From Epiperipatus broadwayi (taxonomy: Eukaryota; Onychophora; Udeonychophora; Euonychophora; Peripatidae): a DNA stretch of 64,000 bases. The notes beneath the pieces are model-generated. The model worked only from the letters and a program-made list of their open reading frames with translations. It was not told the origin of the DNA and ran no database searches. Positions 12,001 to 27,000 of the stretch are shown piece by piece. The stretch covers positions 5,071,230 through 5,135,229 of the forward strand of contig JAQFVV010006215.1 in the NCBI GenBank assembly GCA_028023455.1, written 5' to 3'. A program made the position numbers and the translations under genes. Positions within the stretch are counted from its first letter, which is position 1. Each line of letters opens with the position of its first letter.

Positions 12001-15000
12001 TAATGTATTTATGTTCTCGGAAGAACAGCAGCACATTATTAACGTTGCCAGCTTTGGTATTCACATATCTCAAATGCTTCATCATCATAAAGGCATGTCA
12101 TCAAAAATATTTAGCTATGCATGTAACCGAGAATTAAAAATTAGCTATGTAATTAGACAACAATTACTGTATATATTTTAGTTCATGTAATTAAATATAA
12201 GAGCTTTTTTTAAAAAATTAATTTATTGTTTGCAACATATCGTTCTGTTTTCATTTTATTGCATAGCATCTTAGTCGCGGGCCATGAAAAATCCTTTCAA
12301 GGGCCGCCAGTTTGACATGCTTGTCCTAAGGTATTAAATTTAAGCTACCTGCTTAAGATATAAAACTAATTTGGATTATTAGATATTTTAAGAAGTATAA
12401 ACAACCACCATTCACATACTTCTGTAAGTTGATTAATAATAATATAATGATAGTCTTATTAAAACATATAATTGGCAATCTAACTCTTCATAATGATTAT
12501 ATAATTATGGAGTATTTGAAAGTTTAATTTCCTAATATTTGTCGACATGTAACAAATTTATGAATTATTTAGAATGCATGTTTCAAAAATTAGGATATTT
12601 ATACAATAGGAACTTCTTGGTCTTTATAATAATTGATAGATCATGGATATAAATAAAGTTTACAGTAAAAATAAATATATAAAATGAAATACATTCATTG
12701 AATTACATCAGTAAGTTAAGCAATTGTATTTGTTTGGTAGTAATGATTTTTTATAGAAACAGAGATGACTTGTCTGTATTTAAATAAACAAAGATAGTAT
12801 TGCTTTTTTTATTTAAATGAATAATTAAATAGTAGTAATGTATGGTAATCATATCTATTGTCTAAATATTTTATATTTTTTTATTGGACGACTATTTTGT
12901 AATATGATCATAAATAATGTTTAATAACTTTTTAATATCAACTAAAATCATTTTGAAAAAATTTATTTTTTTAAAGAAATCCTGCCTTTTTGAACCAACA
13001 GACTTCAGACGATAAAATGAGGAACAGAAGAAAGATGGTTTTTACTGGAGCTTCTGATAATGAGAAGGTGATGATTTAATTAAATAGTAGATCATAAAAT
13101 TTTATAATATTATTTTTTTTTATTTAAATTGTTTTTTCATTTTGTTTTTTAATTTAATTCAATAGTCTTATAAAACTTTTTTTTTTCATTTAGGATAGTG
13201 AAATGAGTGAAGATGATAATAAAGATGATGATAATGATGAGGAAACTATTAGAAGAGAAAATTTTGAAAAATACCAAGCTTCAGAATCGCAAATGGTAAA
13301 TTCAGATAAAAGTGCAAAATGAGATGGAAATTTGTATTTATTTGGCATTACTTTATTTAATTTGTTAATTATTTTTTATTATTTATAATGTCTTTTTTGT
13401 CTTATTCTGTTTACTTTAATAATCAATTTTTTTTAGTCTGATGAGGAACTTGTTTTCGATGATGATTCTGGTGATGATATTGATTTTGATGATTCAAAAT
13501 TAAAAAGCCTACTTTGTGCAGATGATTATAATTTGGAAGATGTCGATGATGATGGGTCTTTGAACCATGGGTATAATAATTCTCAAAATAATAAGAAAAA
13601 ACGGATCAGGTTTCAAGTAGATGATGAAGACATTCTTGATAAAAAGGAGAAAGATAACGATTCAGGAATGGAAGATGATCATTTTGTAGAAAGTAAATAT
13701 GTTTCTGTAAATATTTTATTTATTTAAAAATTGTTTTTTTTTCAGCATTCTATAAAAGTAGCAAAAATAAGTTAATTACTAATACTAAGATACTTCATAA
13801 ATGAAATCAGTTTTGTCAATTTTACTACAAGACAACAGAGATTTTATGGTCATTATTTGTTCATTGAAAAATTAAACGTTTTTTTTTAAAAAAAAAATAA
13901 ATAAAGTTTAATCTAGTTAACTAATTAAAAAAAAAAAGAGTAATCATAGCATATTGAAATTATGAACTAGGAAAGTTTATTATCTTTATCAAAAACACTA
14001 CTTAAAATATTTAATGGAATTGGATAGTTGTTTAATAATATCAGAGTCCAGTCAGTAAATGTTGCTTCATTCAATGATAAGCAAAGTAAAAGTAAAACAA
14101 TACATTGCAATAGAATAGTATTATGAAGTAAAATAAAAAAATTTTAAAAACATTCAAAATGTTAACCATGTAATGTCAAAAACTTGATACCAAATTCAAG
14201 ATTTATTATCTATTGCTGTTTCAAAGTATAAGACTGAAATTTGGAATGTTATTTTAATAATCTAAATGCTACTTGTCATCGTGATTTAAGAAAAATCAGT
14301 AGTAAATAATTTCTACTCTGATCATTTGTTTTTATATTGTTTAATCTGTTTACGGCTTTTATATTAAGAGGCTTTTGAGTTTCCATTTGACCACTGAACA
14401 TATAATATTTTATGGTGTGTTTTCTATTGTTAACAGTTTATAACATATGCACAGATTTGTTTGAAATAGATATAGGCAAACAAATGTATTATTGATGAAA
14501 TATGTGTATATACAACTAAATTTACTCATTCATCTGATCTATCAGTTATAATAATCTTTTCATTGCATATGTTTAATTGAAGGCATTACAATATTAATAT
14601 GTAGGCCTGTAAAATATCATAATCTTATTAAATCAATGGATGACACTCATTTATATGGTAGCGATAATATTTTGAATAGATGGAGGAAGTATTTTGATTA
14701 CTTTTTGAGTAATATTAAAGATTTTAGATAATAATTCTTAATGACCTATTCATCCAACCATCTTATTTAGATTAGGTTAGAGATTTTCAATTAATGAAAT
14801 TAAAATAGCTTTTGTAATCTTAAAAACGGAAAAGTTTTCGGTTGTTTTACAATAGCGTGTTGAAACCACCAGAGGGCGTTATTTCTATGCTATCGCACAG
14901 AAATATGCCGTTTAGGTGGCCGCCTCCGCCTCTATCGAACGTTCTATTTCTAACGCGTAAGCCTAGAAATAGTCCGTTGATACGGGGGAGGGCACCGACT

Positions 15001-18000
15001 GACTGTGTTTATTTCTATGCCAATGCACAGAAACGTGAACATTTAGCCAATCTTGCCGCAGAAGCTATCGTGTCAGCTTATGGCTCAGATTCGGGCTAAG
15101 CATTTCGGACTAGCGATCATATTTCACTTTTGTTTACAGTATTGTCTGAGGGTGACTGGAATTACGATTGCCGAAACTATTTTAATATTCATTAAGACCA
15201 CCTCCCCCTCTATCTCGCATCTTTTAGGAAGGTCTACTAACAATTATCAGCAGGGTCTCATGCTTCCCTAGCCCCCATTTCCTGCTGAAAAAATGGGCCA
15301 AGTGTAGTTCAAAGCACGCTTCCCATCAAATCACGCTCTAAGTCACGTTTCGTGCGACAACAACTGCGAGCTGATTAATCGAATAGCTGCAAAAAAATAG
15401 GACAACTTGTTTTGCCGAATGTCAAAGAAAGAACAAGGATTCTTCTCTGACTGCTGGAACCTGCGGTGGTTTATCAAACAAAACACCTTGAAGCTGCATG
15501 CCTGCTGTGTTTTTTTTTTTTTTTAGTTTTTTTTGGCCTGAAGAGCCCAAAAAGTTTCTTTTAATTGCCGTATAGATTGATGTTTTTTGATGGGGAATTA
15601 CCGTCAAAACTTGGTCAATCTTCGAGTTGTTGGCGTTCCGTTCTGTTAGCAATTGCAAACACCCTTCCCTTCCCCCCCCCTCTCCCAAAGTTGGACTTTG
15701 GCTTGTAAATGTTACCGTTAAACGGACAATAGATTTATTTATCAAAATAAAAACAAAACAAACTGAAAAAAAGAAAGAAGAAGAAGTAGTTGAATCGGCT
15801 GATTTTTTGTTTGTCGTACAATACCGAACCGAAAATAGAAAAGGGTTTAATGAGAATTAAATCAAAACAAATAAAAAATCGGTTAACTACTTTTTAAAAA
15901 TCATTGGTTTTAATTGATCCGTTTTTTTTTTGTTTTGATTTTGGTTTTTTTGTTGTTGTTGTTTGGGGTAGCCAAAATAGATTTGATAGCCGCCATACTT
16001 TTATTTTAAATGTGATAAACAACAACAACCATAAAAAATAAAAAAAATACGTAGACGGTAAAAAAAAAATCTCGTCCCTTTGAAAATATAAATAATAAAA
16101 AAAAAGAATCAAAAGCCAAAAAAATGAAGTACTTTTTTTTTGTAATTTCATTTATTTGTAATTTTTTTGTTTATGCATTTGTTTATTTTTGTTTTTTTGT
16201 TTTGGTCGTGTTTAAACAAAAAATTTGATTTGATATTACTTTTATAAATGTGATAAACAAAAAAAAAATCAAAAAACCAAAGCCAACCAAAAAAAAAAAA
16301 AGAAAAGAAACTCGGCCCCAGCAACATTATATTTATCTTTGTTTACAACCGAGCCCGCCCTCCACCGGTTTCAACACGCTATTGTAAAACAACCAAGTTT
16401 TCACCTGATTTTAAGGTTTTATTGTTCCAATTTATAAAAATAATGGGAATAGAAAAGAATACAGCATTTCTTCTGTAATATTGTTGTTATTTACTGTAGC
16501 AAAAACACTTTCAAGTATTTTATTGAGCAATTTGATTCCAGCTCTAGATGGGTCATTAGCAGATACTCAGCATGGTTTTATAAAATTATGAAGAATTATA
16601 AACATGCCACAAATGCAAGAAAAATGTCATGAATAAAAATGTTATTTATATACCGCTTTTATTGATTTGGTCATGGTATTTGCTTCAGTTAATCTAAAAG
16701 ATTTGTGGCATTATTCATATTATCACATACTTCTACATGATTGAATAAGAGGAAGTATCATTACGGCTGATGGAAAATTTAAGACATTTGAAATGAAAAA
16801 TAGTGTTGAACAAGGATGTTTCCAGCTTCATTTTCATTTTTATGATTATTATTTTTGGAGGAGTTTGTAGATGATTTCTTAAAGCATGCATCGAAATGTG
16901 ATATGGATTTGATATTACAGTTTTAATTTGATGTGATTAAAAGCAAAAACAAGAACTTTATTTTTTTTTGCTTCTAGGTTTAGAATATTCTGATAATGAT
17001 TGTACTACTCTTGCCAATTCCACTGTTTTACAGAACGTAATGCAATCTTTATAAACAATTTAGTTTAGTAATAAATGTTCAAAAATCTTAAGAGTTTTAT
17101 TAAATAGTAATGGGGGGAAATCATCAGCACCTTTTAGTTTGAAAGGTGAATGAATTTAAATAGCTTGTTAGCTTTTTAGATAGCAAGGCAGGCTTAATTG
17201 AATGTATTGCAACAACTTTTAACAACACATGATCACTATTTCTTATTCTAGCACATTACTGTTATTAAACAGGCAAAACTCTCCATACAGTAGTACCTAC
17301 TCATCCAATATCCCCAGACTAGTTTCTGGCTTGTGGCCTTCTTCAGCGAGGAGCTTTGGATCTGAGAGCACTGCACCTAGATCTTAGGATCTAATGCAAC
17401 CCTCCAGCAGCCACCTTTTATCTCTACTTAACTACAAAACTCTGAGAATAAAATTGATAACACAATATTTTCAATCTAAGCTCAATAGCTTATATAGTCA
17501 TATGGGTCTGAACCCAGTTCAGTACTCATACATTCTGGTGTCTTTGGCTCTTTAACAACGATAGCCACCACTATCCTATTAGGCAGGATTGGTGTTAAAC
17601 CACTAAACATCACATGATCACTATTTCTTATGCTAGCACATTACTGTTATTAAAACAGTCAAAACTCTTCTGGCATCCATTGATTATTCTGGTTGGCACT
17701 GAGTGGCATTAACTGTATGAAGAGTTTTGCCTGTTTTAATAACAGTAATGTGCTAGCATAAGAAATAGTGATCATGTGATATTTAGTGGTTTAACACCGA
17801 TCCTGCCTAATAGGATAGTGGTGGCTATAGTTGTTAAAGAGCCAAAGACCCCAGAATGTATGGGTACTGAACTGGGTTCAGACCCATATGACTATATAAG
17901 CTATTGAGCTTAGATTGAAAATATTATTGTGTTTTCAATTTTATTCTCGTAGTTTTGTAGTTAAGTAGAGATAAAAGGTGGCTGCTGGAGGGTTGCATTC

Positions 18001-21000
18001 GATCCTAAGATCTAGGTACAGTGCTTTAAGATCCAAAGCTCCTCACTGAAGTAGGCCACAAGCCAGAAACTAGTCTGTGGATACTGGATGAGTAGGCACT
18101 AGATAGGGATTTTATGCACAAATCTTCGGGCATCCATTGATTACTCTGGTTGGCAATGAGTGGCACTACTATATGGAGAGTTTTGCCTGTTTTAATAACT
18201 TTTAACAAGTTAAAAAAAAAAAAAGAGGATATTTTATCATAGTGTTATAACTAAATCATCTAAATTAATTGTATACAGGATTCTTCAGAAATATTACCAA
18301 ATTCACCACTTCCTTTATTTTGCTGTAATATCTTATATAAATGCAATTTATTCACTCTAAAGACTTTTTAGCACATATATACATTTACAATCTATGTTTC
18401 AACTGTCCTGCAATCTTCTTCAGAGTCACATTTACTTTTAAAAAATTTAAAGTAAATGCCTCTGATGAAGACTGCAGGACAATCAAATGTACAATAAAAG
18501 ATTTTTGCTAAAAAGTGTTTAAAGTAAATTGCTTGTATACAGGATTATTATATTATAAAATATATTACATAAAAATGAGACAGACCTTTTGTCATCATAA
18601 TGTAAAGATAGAAAAAAAAATTTCATTTAACGATGCCCTATAGTATTCTGAAAGTATAACGGTGCAATCAAAAAACCATTTAATATATGCTTCAGCTTGC
18701 TATGTGTAATGATGTACAGGCATATTTTGGGTGATTATGCGTATGAAGTAAAAAAATAATGAATTTTCTAAAATAAAATAAAAACTTTTATGGTAAACTT
18801 AAGTACAATTTTAATGGAAGAAGCAGATCCCATTTGTATTATAAAGACTATTTTAAAGTCATTCCAAAGAGGTGCAATTGGAGGATATAAGTGAGGATAA
18901 AGAGATGGGTTATCGTCGATTAGCCCCCGCACATCTCCTGATGTCGCTGTTGCTAGTCAAAAACCAATAGATATAACGTTACCGGGCTGATTTACAATTT
19001 ACTTTTTTTTTTATACTACTACGCGTAGCGCTGGAATTCACAGGGAGGGGGATCCGATGTCTGCCAATCTGAAGGATCATCTGTCACATACAAAATGTCA
19101 CAAAAAAACACTTTAGCTGCAGATTTTTATAGTCATAGTAAAATTCACCTTTTAACCTTTTTTTTTGCTTTTTTTATATATCTTTTTTCTTTTGGAATTA
19201 GAATCGCCATATTAATTCATGAATGTTCTAATGATAATGATTGTAAATACTTTTTTTTTGTTTAATATTCAAATTATTTCAAATTTTTTTGTAAATAAAT
19301 GAATTTTAATTTAATGTAAAAAATAAAACCTTTGTAGTTTATATGTTATATATATAGCATATATATATAAGCATGTGAGTAGTAAATTATTGTTGTTGTT
19401 TTTTTAATTAAAAAAAAAAATAGGTGCACTTAAATGGAAAAGTGATCTTGGCCAGAAAGCAATGAATGCCTTCTACAAAAGACAGATGGATACAACAAAT
19501 TTAAAAAAATTAGTTTATGGTGCAGGTAATTTAAAATATGTTTAAGAATATCTATTTTTATATGTTCTTTGTCAGTTTTTGTAATGATTTTAGTTTCATT
19601 ATTTTGTGAACAATAAGAATGTTATGCAGGTAGAATTAGAAAGTCATTGAAATGGGTGAAAAAAACGATGTTAATTTGTTTTTCCTCATCTCATTTTCTA
19701 ATATATGAAAAAACAATTGCCACACTTATTTTGTCAATTTTTTTTTTTTACGAGATATTTTTTTTTACCTGCATTCTAGTTTCAGAAAAAAATTTTCATA
19801 TGCAAGTAATGAAAAATTAAAATTTTTAAAGCAACTAAGATGTATTATATATATATTTTTTAAATGTTTTTTTTCATATTGTAAAACTAATTTCATTATT
19901 CATTAGAAAGAATTATGGTTAGGGAAAAGTCAAAGGAGATTAATGATTAAAAACATTGAAATTCTAGATGTCTTAATAGCATTTAAGATTTGTTTTGCCT
20001 CAGTTGAAATAGATTCAGAAATCTTCAGTTTTTGAGTTTATCATTCATACTACCGAGTTAAACTACACTGCAGTAGGATTTCTCTGGAAAGACTGGAAGG
20101 AATAATGATAATAACAGACTTTCAAATCTTTACAGTACTATTGCTTGAATCTAATCTGTTATGAAATAATTAAAGGTATCAAATTATTGATTGGCCATTC
20201 TCATTTATAAGTGAAAGAAATGTACATTTGCTAAACTTTTCAGATGTTAAAAATGATTCCAATGGGACATCAGAATTATAGAGAATAAACTTTATTTTTT
20301 ATATTCACTCAACAATAATAAAAAAAAAAAAGATTTATTTGCTATCTAGCAATAATTTTAAATATGTTGAATATTTTCAGAAATTTTCTCAGCAAATGAA
20401 AATTTTGTTTTTCTTCTAAAAAGGTATTCAAAACATAATTGCTATATTGTCAAGATTATTAGTCTATTCTAACTTATGAATGATACATTTTAAGAATATT
20501 AATAAAATCCTACCACAGAGAAAAACATAGTAAATTACTGCTGTGTATTTGTCAATCGCCTTAATGATTTCTACCACAATATATATTTGGACAGGTAGAT
20601 GAAGAAATTAGTGGCGGTAGTCTTCTTATATTATTTCTCTGCAATCAATCGATTTTACTGTTTATTTTTATTTTATTTTTTTTGGCATTGCATGTGAATT
20701 TTTGCAAAAATAATAAAATTAAGAGTGAAATACAATTATTATGATTAAAGGATCAGGAATTGACTTCAAAATTAGTAATAAAGGCATAGAAATGTTTGAC
20801 AGCTTTTGTTTCCTTGAATCATTGAACAAAAAGAATCAAATAGTTAAAGAAATTTGGCCCAAGATTTTTAAATATAAGGACATCTCTCTAAAAACAAAGA
20901 TAGAATTGTTCATGTTGTTGTGATATCCTGTGATTTATTGTGGTTATGAAAGTTGCATATTTTTGAACTGTAATGCTGGTAAATCGTTTTGGCAATTCCA

Positions 21001-24000
21001 TGATCAGCAAAGAATAATACTTGATTAGATTAGACTTAAACTCTTACTTGAAGCGCTGATATCCAACTTGAATTTGATCTAATTTGGTTATACCATGAAG
21101 TGATTTAATTCATTATAAAAATGTGTAATAATTTGGAAAGAATGATGCCAAATGAATAATAGGGTGACCAACTTCAAGATGAATATGCCTTTGAGTGACC
21201 TGAAAAGCTAAACAAATTTTGGAAAAGTATTTATCACCAGGAATTAATATCAAATTAATAGCAAACAATAATAATAATAATAATAATTCTATATAGATTC
21301 AATATATGTAGTGATATAAAAATATTCTTTATCATATAACATTCTAATATTCTTTACAATAACATCACATAACTTTCTTTCCTTATTTTCAACTTGTACC
21401 AGGGGCAGTAATTCACTCTTTTTTATTCTGCCCAAAGTTAACTATTTATAAGCTTGAGTAAGAAGTGGGCAATAAATGGTAGTTTTTATCAATGGGAATC
21501 ATTGGATTTGCATCTACACCTCTAACACTATTTTTTTATATACTAAAATGCAGTATCTGAATTAATGTCAGACTTGTACATTTATATACTAGTAAGTTAT
21601 AATGAGTTCAAAACTTTAGAATATTTAAATTTCAGGTTACTAATTTGGATTATATAAAATACATAAAAAGTGGTTGCTAGGTATGTAAATGTATTTTCAA
21701 TGCTCTTTGTTGATGAATCTAAAAAGGCAAAAATTAGTTTAGGAATTTAACATTGCCATCTAATTTACTGATACTCAAAATCACAATAGATGACTCTGAA
21801 ATAGAGTTAATAATATAGATTATTGCAGAACTTTTCTAATAGATGCGTATTCAGACTAAAGTTTTAAAAAAATGAAAAATTAGAAGTCTTGTCAACTTAG
21901 GATAATTGTTTAGAAAAATTGATCCCCTCACTTTTTGAAAAATTTACAGAAGTCATGTAGAATTAATCTTAGGGAATGTGAAAGAATTCTGCTAAATTAA
22001 AAACAATGCAGCAAAATGAGAAATGTTATCTATGATTTTTAAATATAAAAGTAGATTAATTGTTTTTAATTTAATTTAATTTAAAGAAAAATCAATTGTC
22101 ATCTAAAATTTTTAAAAGTACACAGGAATCAAATCAAAATTTTTTAATATCTTTTTTTTTACTCACAATTATTGAGTGAATATTTGTTATTAATTTGATT
22201 AACAAAATATAATGATTGAGTGTGAAAATAGTATTATATTTGATTTTATAGTCTGTCAATCTTGTAATCAAAAGAAAATTAATGTTGATGTTATGACATC
22301 AGCAAGAATGAATGTACTCCACTAATGATGATTTAGCTAAATCTGAGGTCAAAGTTATAGACAGTGATAATGAACCATTTGTCAGATGGGGAAACAAAAC
22401 ATTGAAGCATAAATTTTTATTCTTTCCCTTTTAATGGTGACGTTATTACAAAAGAATTAATCAGTACTTTCAAAAATAAAGAAAAATTTCTGCTGCCATC
22501 CTCACTAATTCAGTAATAAAAATAGCTCCTAATTTGATGATAACATTGTTTGAATATTAGAAGACATTAAACACATCATTTCTGATAAATTATCTTTTAT
22601 TAATCAAATTAATGAAATATTAAGTAAAGAATATCCTAGAATAAGATGTAGATAAATACATTTGTTTTATAATGTTTATAATGAAAATATATACAGCTTT
22701 AAAATCGATAAATATAGAATTATTATAAACTTGTTAATGCAGTCCTAAAAACTATACCAAAGAGAAAATTTTCAGATTTGTCAGATTTAAATTGCAAGTG
22801 ACATATCGTTCATCACAGATCAATATAATATTCTAATCTGAGCATGATTCTCGATTTCCATCTTTGAATAAGTAAAAATAGGGCAAACACAATCTTCTCA
22901 GTATTCTGTTCTAAAAACAATTTGTATGAAGTAAACTTAAAAATCCTCTGAATCTTATATTAGAGGACGTTACATGACATTAGGAGTAAAGAAAAGGATT
23001 TAGTCATTATTATTTATTTATTTATACTAGAAATAATGTGGGGTTTTTTTTTCAAATAAAAATGCTTTAATTAAGTAATTTTAAAGAAGTAAAATGTCCA
23101 CTGTAATCAGTATTCTATAAGCTAAATAAAAAATGTTAGAATTATTCTAATGATCACTTATGAATTTTTTTGACAAGAGATATTCAATTTTTTCCATATT
23201 ATTCAAATTTTCTGATTGTGGTAAATCTTCTCACAGAAAGTGAAATTAATAAGATTGATAGCAGGAATTATTTCTTATTTTACAAGAACGCAAACATTAA
23301 AATAAACAAATTATTGTATGTTATTTGTTGAATTAATTACCATTAAATTTTATTTAACTTGAGAATTTAAATGTGCAAGTATATAAATATTTTTTTAATG
23401 TCTTAAATTTTTTATTATTTTAATTTGAAAATTCTCTTCTACTTTTTTTAATATGCTTGTAATTAACAGAGAATTATACTTTTTTAAACCAATTTTTTTT
23501 CTCCCAGTTTATTCTATCTCCTTATTTAGCTAGTCTGTGCTATTTTGTTTTTATGAATTATTTTTCTAAGATATCTTTTATCAAAAATGTAACATTGACA
23601 TAATCCTACCTTTTATAAGATATGAATATTGTTTCATACTATTTATTTTATTATTATTATTGTTTTGAAACATTTGGTTCTTTGTTGTTGTCAGTCTTCA
23701 TTAGTTTACAAAGAGTAAATGATATATTTAAAGTTATATTATATACGTGATGTATGCATATATAATTCATCAAAGGAGAGGTTTGATTTCTTTTGAGAAT
23801 TCAGTTGTTATACTTCAAATGTTTACACACACATAGCATCTATGTCTGACTATTAACTGTTATAATAACTCATTATTAAGCTAAAAGCAGGATCAAATAC
23901 AATTATTACTAGACCAAGTGGTTTCAGCTTGTGTTGCCAAGAATCTTATTTATATTAACGTGCAAATGAGTTTGGGTCACAAGTTAATGATATGGAATGT

Positions 24001-27000
24001 GGCAGGGTTTTTTTTATTCTCCCTGACATTATAAAATCTTGAAAATCTGTCATATACAATTTGAATAATTTCAAATGTTCTGGAAGCAGTTTTATCCCGT
24101 TTAAAATAAAATTTCATCTCAGCATATTATTTCATCATGAGTTAAGATACGAAACACATTGTTATTCATGCCATAATTTGTAATCCAAAGACAGTGATGC
24201 CTTAACATTTTAGTTAAATTATGTCACTTTAACTTTGATTTAGAGATGGCGCTGCAAGTAGCTTGGAGAGAGATAATCATTACCTTTTCACTGGACATAC
24301 CATGTATATATATTATTATAACATAAACATAAATCAATCAGGTGCAAAAGTAAACAAATGTCTTCTTAATGTTAATTACTTTAATGATTTTATAGATATA
24401 ATAATTTGTAAATTTAAATTCATGTCTATATATTTATTGTGATAATTTAGAAATCCATACAAATATAAATATATTTTGAATATTATTAATATGGAAGATG
24501 GTTTTTGTAATATAATTTCATTTTTTGTTTTTGATTAAACTGAAAATTGTCAAAAATAATCAAAATGCTTCAAAACAGTAGCACAAAATAAAGAGGAAAA
24601 AGATAAAGAATAATATTAAGTAAATCATTTTAAAATATTAAATCCTAAGTGAAATTATACAGAAACTTAATATTCCACAAAATATATTTTTACAGACAAA
24701 GAAATGTTGAATAATTAGCTTTTGGAATTAAGAAAAAAATTATTTATTTTGGATATAAAATTATTTTTATATTTCTCAAAAATTCAAATGAAGTTTGAGA
24801 GTCTATTGATTTTGTTCATAAGTATTTACTGAGATTTAAAATCCATTGAATTGATATCTGTTTGTAATATAAAACATTTTTATTAATACTTTCGTTACGA
24901 TTGTATTTATCGCAATGATCATTAACAAACTTCTTTTATTTCTAGCACATAAATTGTCATTTGGAGAAAATATTACAGAATATTGCCAATTGTATAATAT
25001 GTCAAAATGAAAATAAAAAGATTTTATTCAGAATGAAAGAATAAAATAATATCTTTTAAATAAGTCATAAGAACTCTTGAATATGTCCATCAAAAGTTGA
25101 AAGATCTGGGGTAAAGCTTCAAGATATAGAATGTCAGTCGCCAGTTAGCAAAAATAACCATTTTACATTCAGTCATATGCACTATTTGTATAAATGTCAT
25201 TGTATATTCGAACACCATTAATTATTTTTAAATGTGATAAACCCATGAAAATGAATTTTATTTAAAAAGAAAATGCATGAAGTAAAAAATAAAAAGGCAA
25301 AATAAAATATAAGTAATGTATAATAATTGGATATTTATTGAGTTTGAGTGGCATATCCTTTTTTACCTTCACATTATTTATAAATATTTTATTAGATTTC
25401 TCTTTATAGATCTAATATTTAAGCAATGGTATTGTCTTCACTGTGATTCATGGATGAAAGCACAATGTTTTAACTAATTGTTTCAGTGAAAATTTGGAAT
25501 ATGCTGTAATAGAGTTTTAACTTCAAGACCAATTATAAATATATAGTATTCTTTCATTATGCTCAAAGAATGTAATTTGTATAGAGAATGAGCTACCATA
25601 ATAGGTTATAATAGTAACCTATTATGATTATCATATTTTTATTATGCTTGACATAAATATACTTAAATCTTACCATTTTATGCTTACAATTTCCGGCCAT
25701 GAATTGCAATTTAGATTCAAATACCAGTAATAGTGTGAAGCATAAATAAAAATCTATATCTACACAGTGTAAGTGATTTGATTAAAAAATTAGATAATTT
25801 ACTTAAAGCGTAAGCATGTGTTTTAAAGACCTACAGAGGTCCCTAGTGACGATTTTTTCAGACGCTCATTGCTAAGGTTTACAGCCTTGTTAAAATTAAT
25901 GCAAGAAAGTAATATAAACATCAATTTATATCAATCCAAAAGAAAATTAAATTGTTAGACAATTTAATCCAAGAATTAAAAAACTTTACTTCATGACAAA
26001 TGATGAATTAATTTTTATATAAAAATATTAAAATATTCAGTAAATTTGAACAAAAATTTTTAATAAACAGTGATTTAAGTTTTATTTAAATATAATATTT
26101 TACAGTAAAAAAATTAAATTTTTTATTTTATTTTTTAAAGTCAAGAAAAATCATTAATTTTAAAAGATTTCTGAATTAATGGTGGTCATCCTGTACGATA
26201 AGTTTGTAGGAACTGGAACTATGGAGAACATGAGTTGATGAGGCTTAAAATATTTCATGAAAACATCAAATGCATAAGATAAACTTTTTTTCACAATTAC
26301 TATAGACTTATATAAATTACAGTATTTTAGTTGCATCTTTTATAAAAACAGAAGTGGCAAGATATCAGTTATCGATGAGAAATTGCAGTCACATAGTTTG
26401 GATAAAATTATTAGGCATAAGGAATTTTTGGATCAAATTATATTTTGTGATGGGAAGTTAGTTAACAGATATGCAAATCTGGGGACTAGAAAATCAACAT
26501 ATTACAATAGAAGTCATTCAAAGTTTTTTATCTGATAAGCTATCAGATAAAAATTTTGAAATTAGTTTGCTATGAATCTATCAGAATTTTATGATTAAAG
26601 TTGTAAAAATAATTTGTGTGCATTCACTTACATACTTTAGAATGTTTGATTCAAACAGTATGATCTGAGACTTTGATTTTCTGTTATGAAATTAATTATT
26701 GTCCCACTATTGTTCTATTTTAAAAATTAATAATAAAATATATTTAAATTTAAAAAATTAAAGAAAAACTTGTTTGATTAACATTGTGTGAATATAATGG
26801 TATATTAAGAGAGGAAAAAAGTCGGAAGGAATCCAAAATAAATAATGCCTAAAATTTATATATTTTAATATAAGATAGTAGTTTTAAACCAAAGTTTGAG
26901 TTTGAATAAAGCATTTACAATAAAATTTCTAATGTTTTAAAGTTTTATTTACATTAAACATTAATTTTGTTTGCAGTTTTAATATTATTGTTTTAAATAC

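Larger units (their letters stand above)
9364..12323 (-). mobile_element. full-length, inactive hAT transposon
   Basis: 2960 bp bounded by inverted ends, CAGGCATGTCAAACTC on the left and CAAGCATGTCAAACTGG read inward from the right. An 8-bp target duplication flanks them. Subterminal GGGCC-rich segments are present on both sides. The transposase is antisense and occupies 9597-11402. The 11403-12323 part is non-coding leader. Stops, frameshifts and an internal duplication have killed the gene, so the copy cannot supply transposase. Its complete ends could still be recognised in trans. Confidence 0.92.
3062..12976 (+). other. intron 1: hAT transposon and A+T-rich filler
   Basis: Nearly 10 kb between phase-matched exons. 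It holds a short GT microsatellite (about 3355-3367), a possible degraded LTR-like stretch (5255-7640), a second GT run (about 7827-7840) and the complete hAT copy at 9364-12323. The rest (3070-5230, 7650-9350, 12335-12960) is A+T-rich with T runs, and I see no gene there. Confidence 0.6.
17226..18196 (-). mobile_element. family A ribozyme-bearing palindromic element, copy 1
   Basis: 971 bp, almost entirely two long inverted arms (about 17260-17660 and 17720-18196), flanked by an exact 12-bp direct repeat. The element has polarity. Compared with copies at 45.2 and 54.4 kb, one end reads AAACAGGCAAAACTC and the other GATCATGTG. Here it is inserted in reverse. No protein is encoded. A hammerhead-like fold lies in each arm. 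Recognisable copies or pieces occur at 38.3, 45.2, 49.1 and 54.4 kb. Confidence 0.8.
13693..19423 (+). other. intron 4: several mobile elements
   Basis: Contains a 1555-bp TIR element (14840-16394), a LINE fossil (16480-17040), a 971-bp ribozyme-bearing palindrome (17226-18196), a 251-bp hairpin element (18283-18533) and an unexplained G+C-richer patch (18880-19110). The stretches 13700-14830 and 19110-19420 show nothing recognisable beyond A/T runs. Confidence 0.6.

Noticed and set aside
14842-15271. Open frames inside the 1555-bp TIR element
   Set aside because: Overlapping frames with no transposase motif and proline-rich composition. They most likely reflect the local G+C-rich stretch.
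18026-18208. 60-codon antisense open frame
   Set aside because: Falls in the family A arm. The same pseudo-peptide appears in 45228-45428 because the repeats are related, not because a protein is encoded.
22240-23040. Patches with long readable phrases such as [20 protein letters not shown]
   Set aside because: Suggestive of an old coding relic, but I could not connect it to any family and frames are broken, so it is not annotated.
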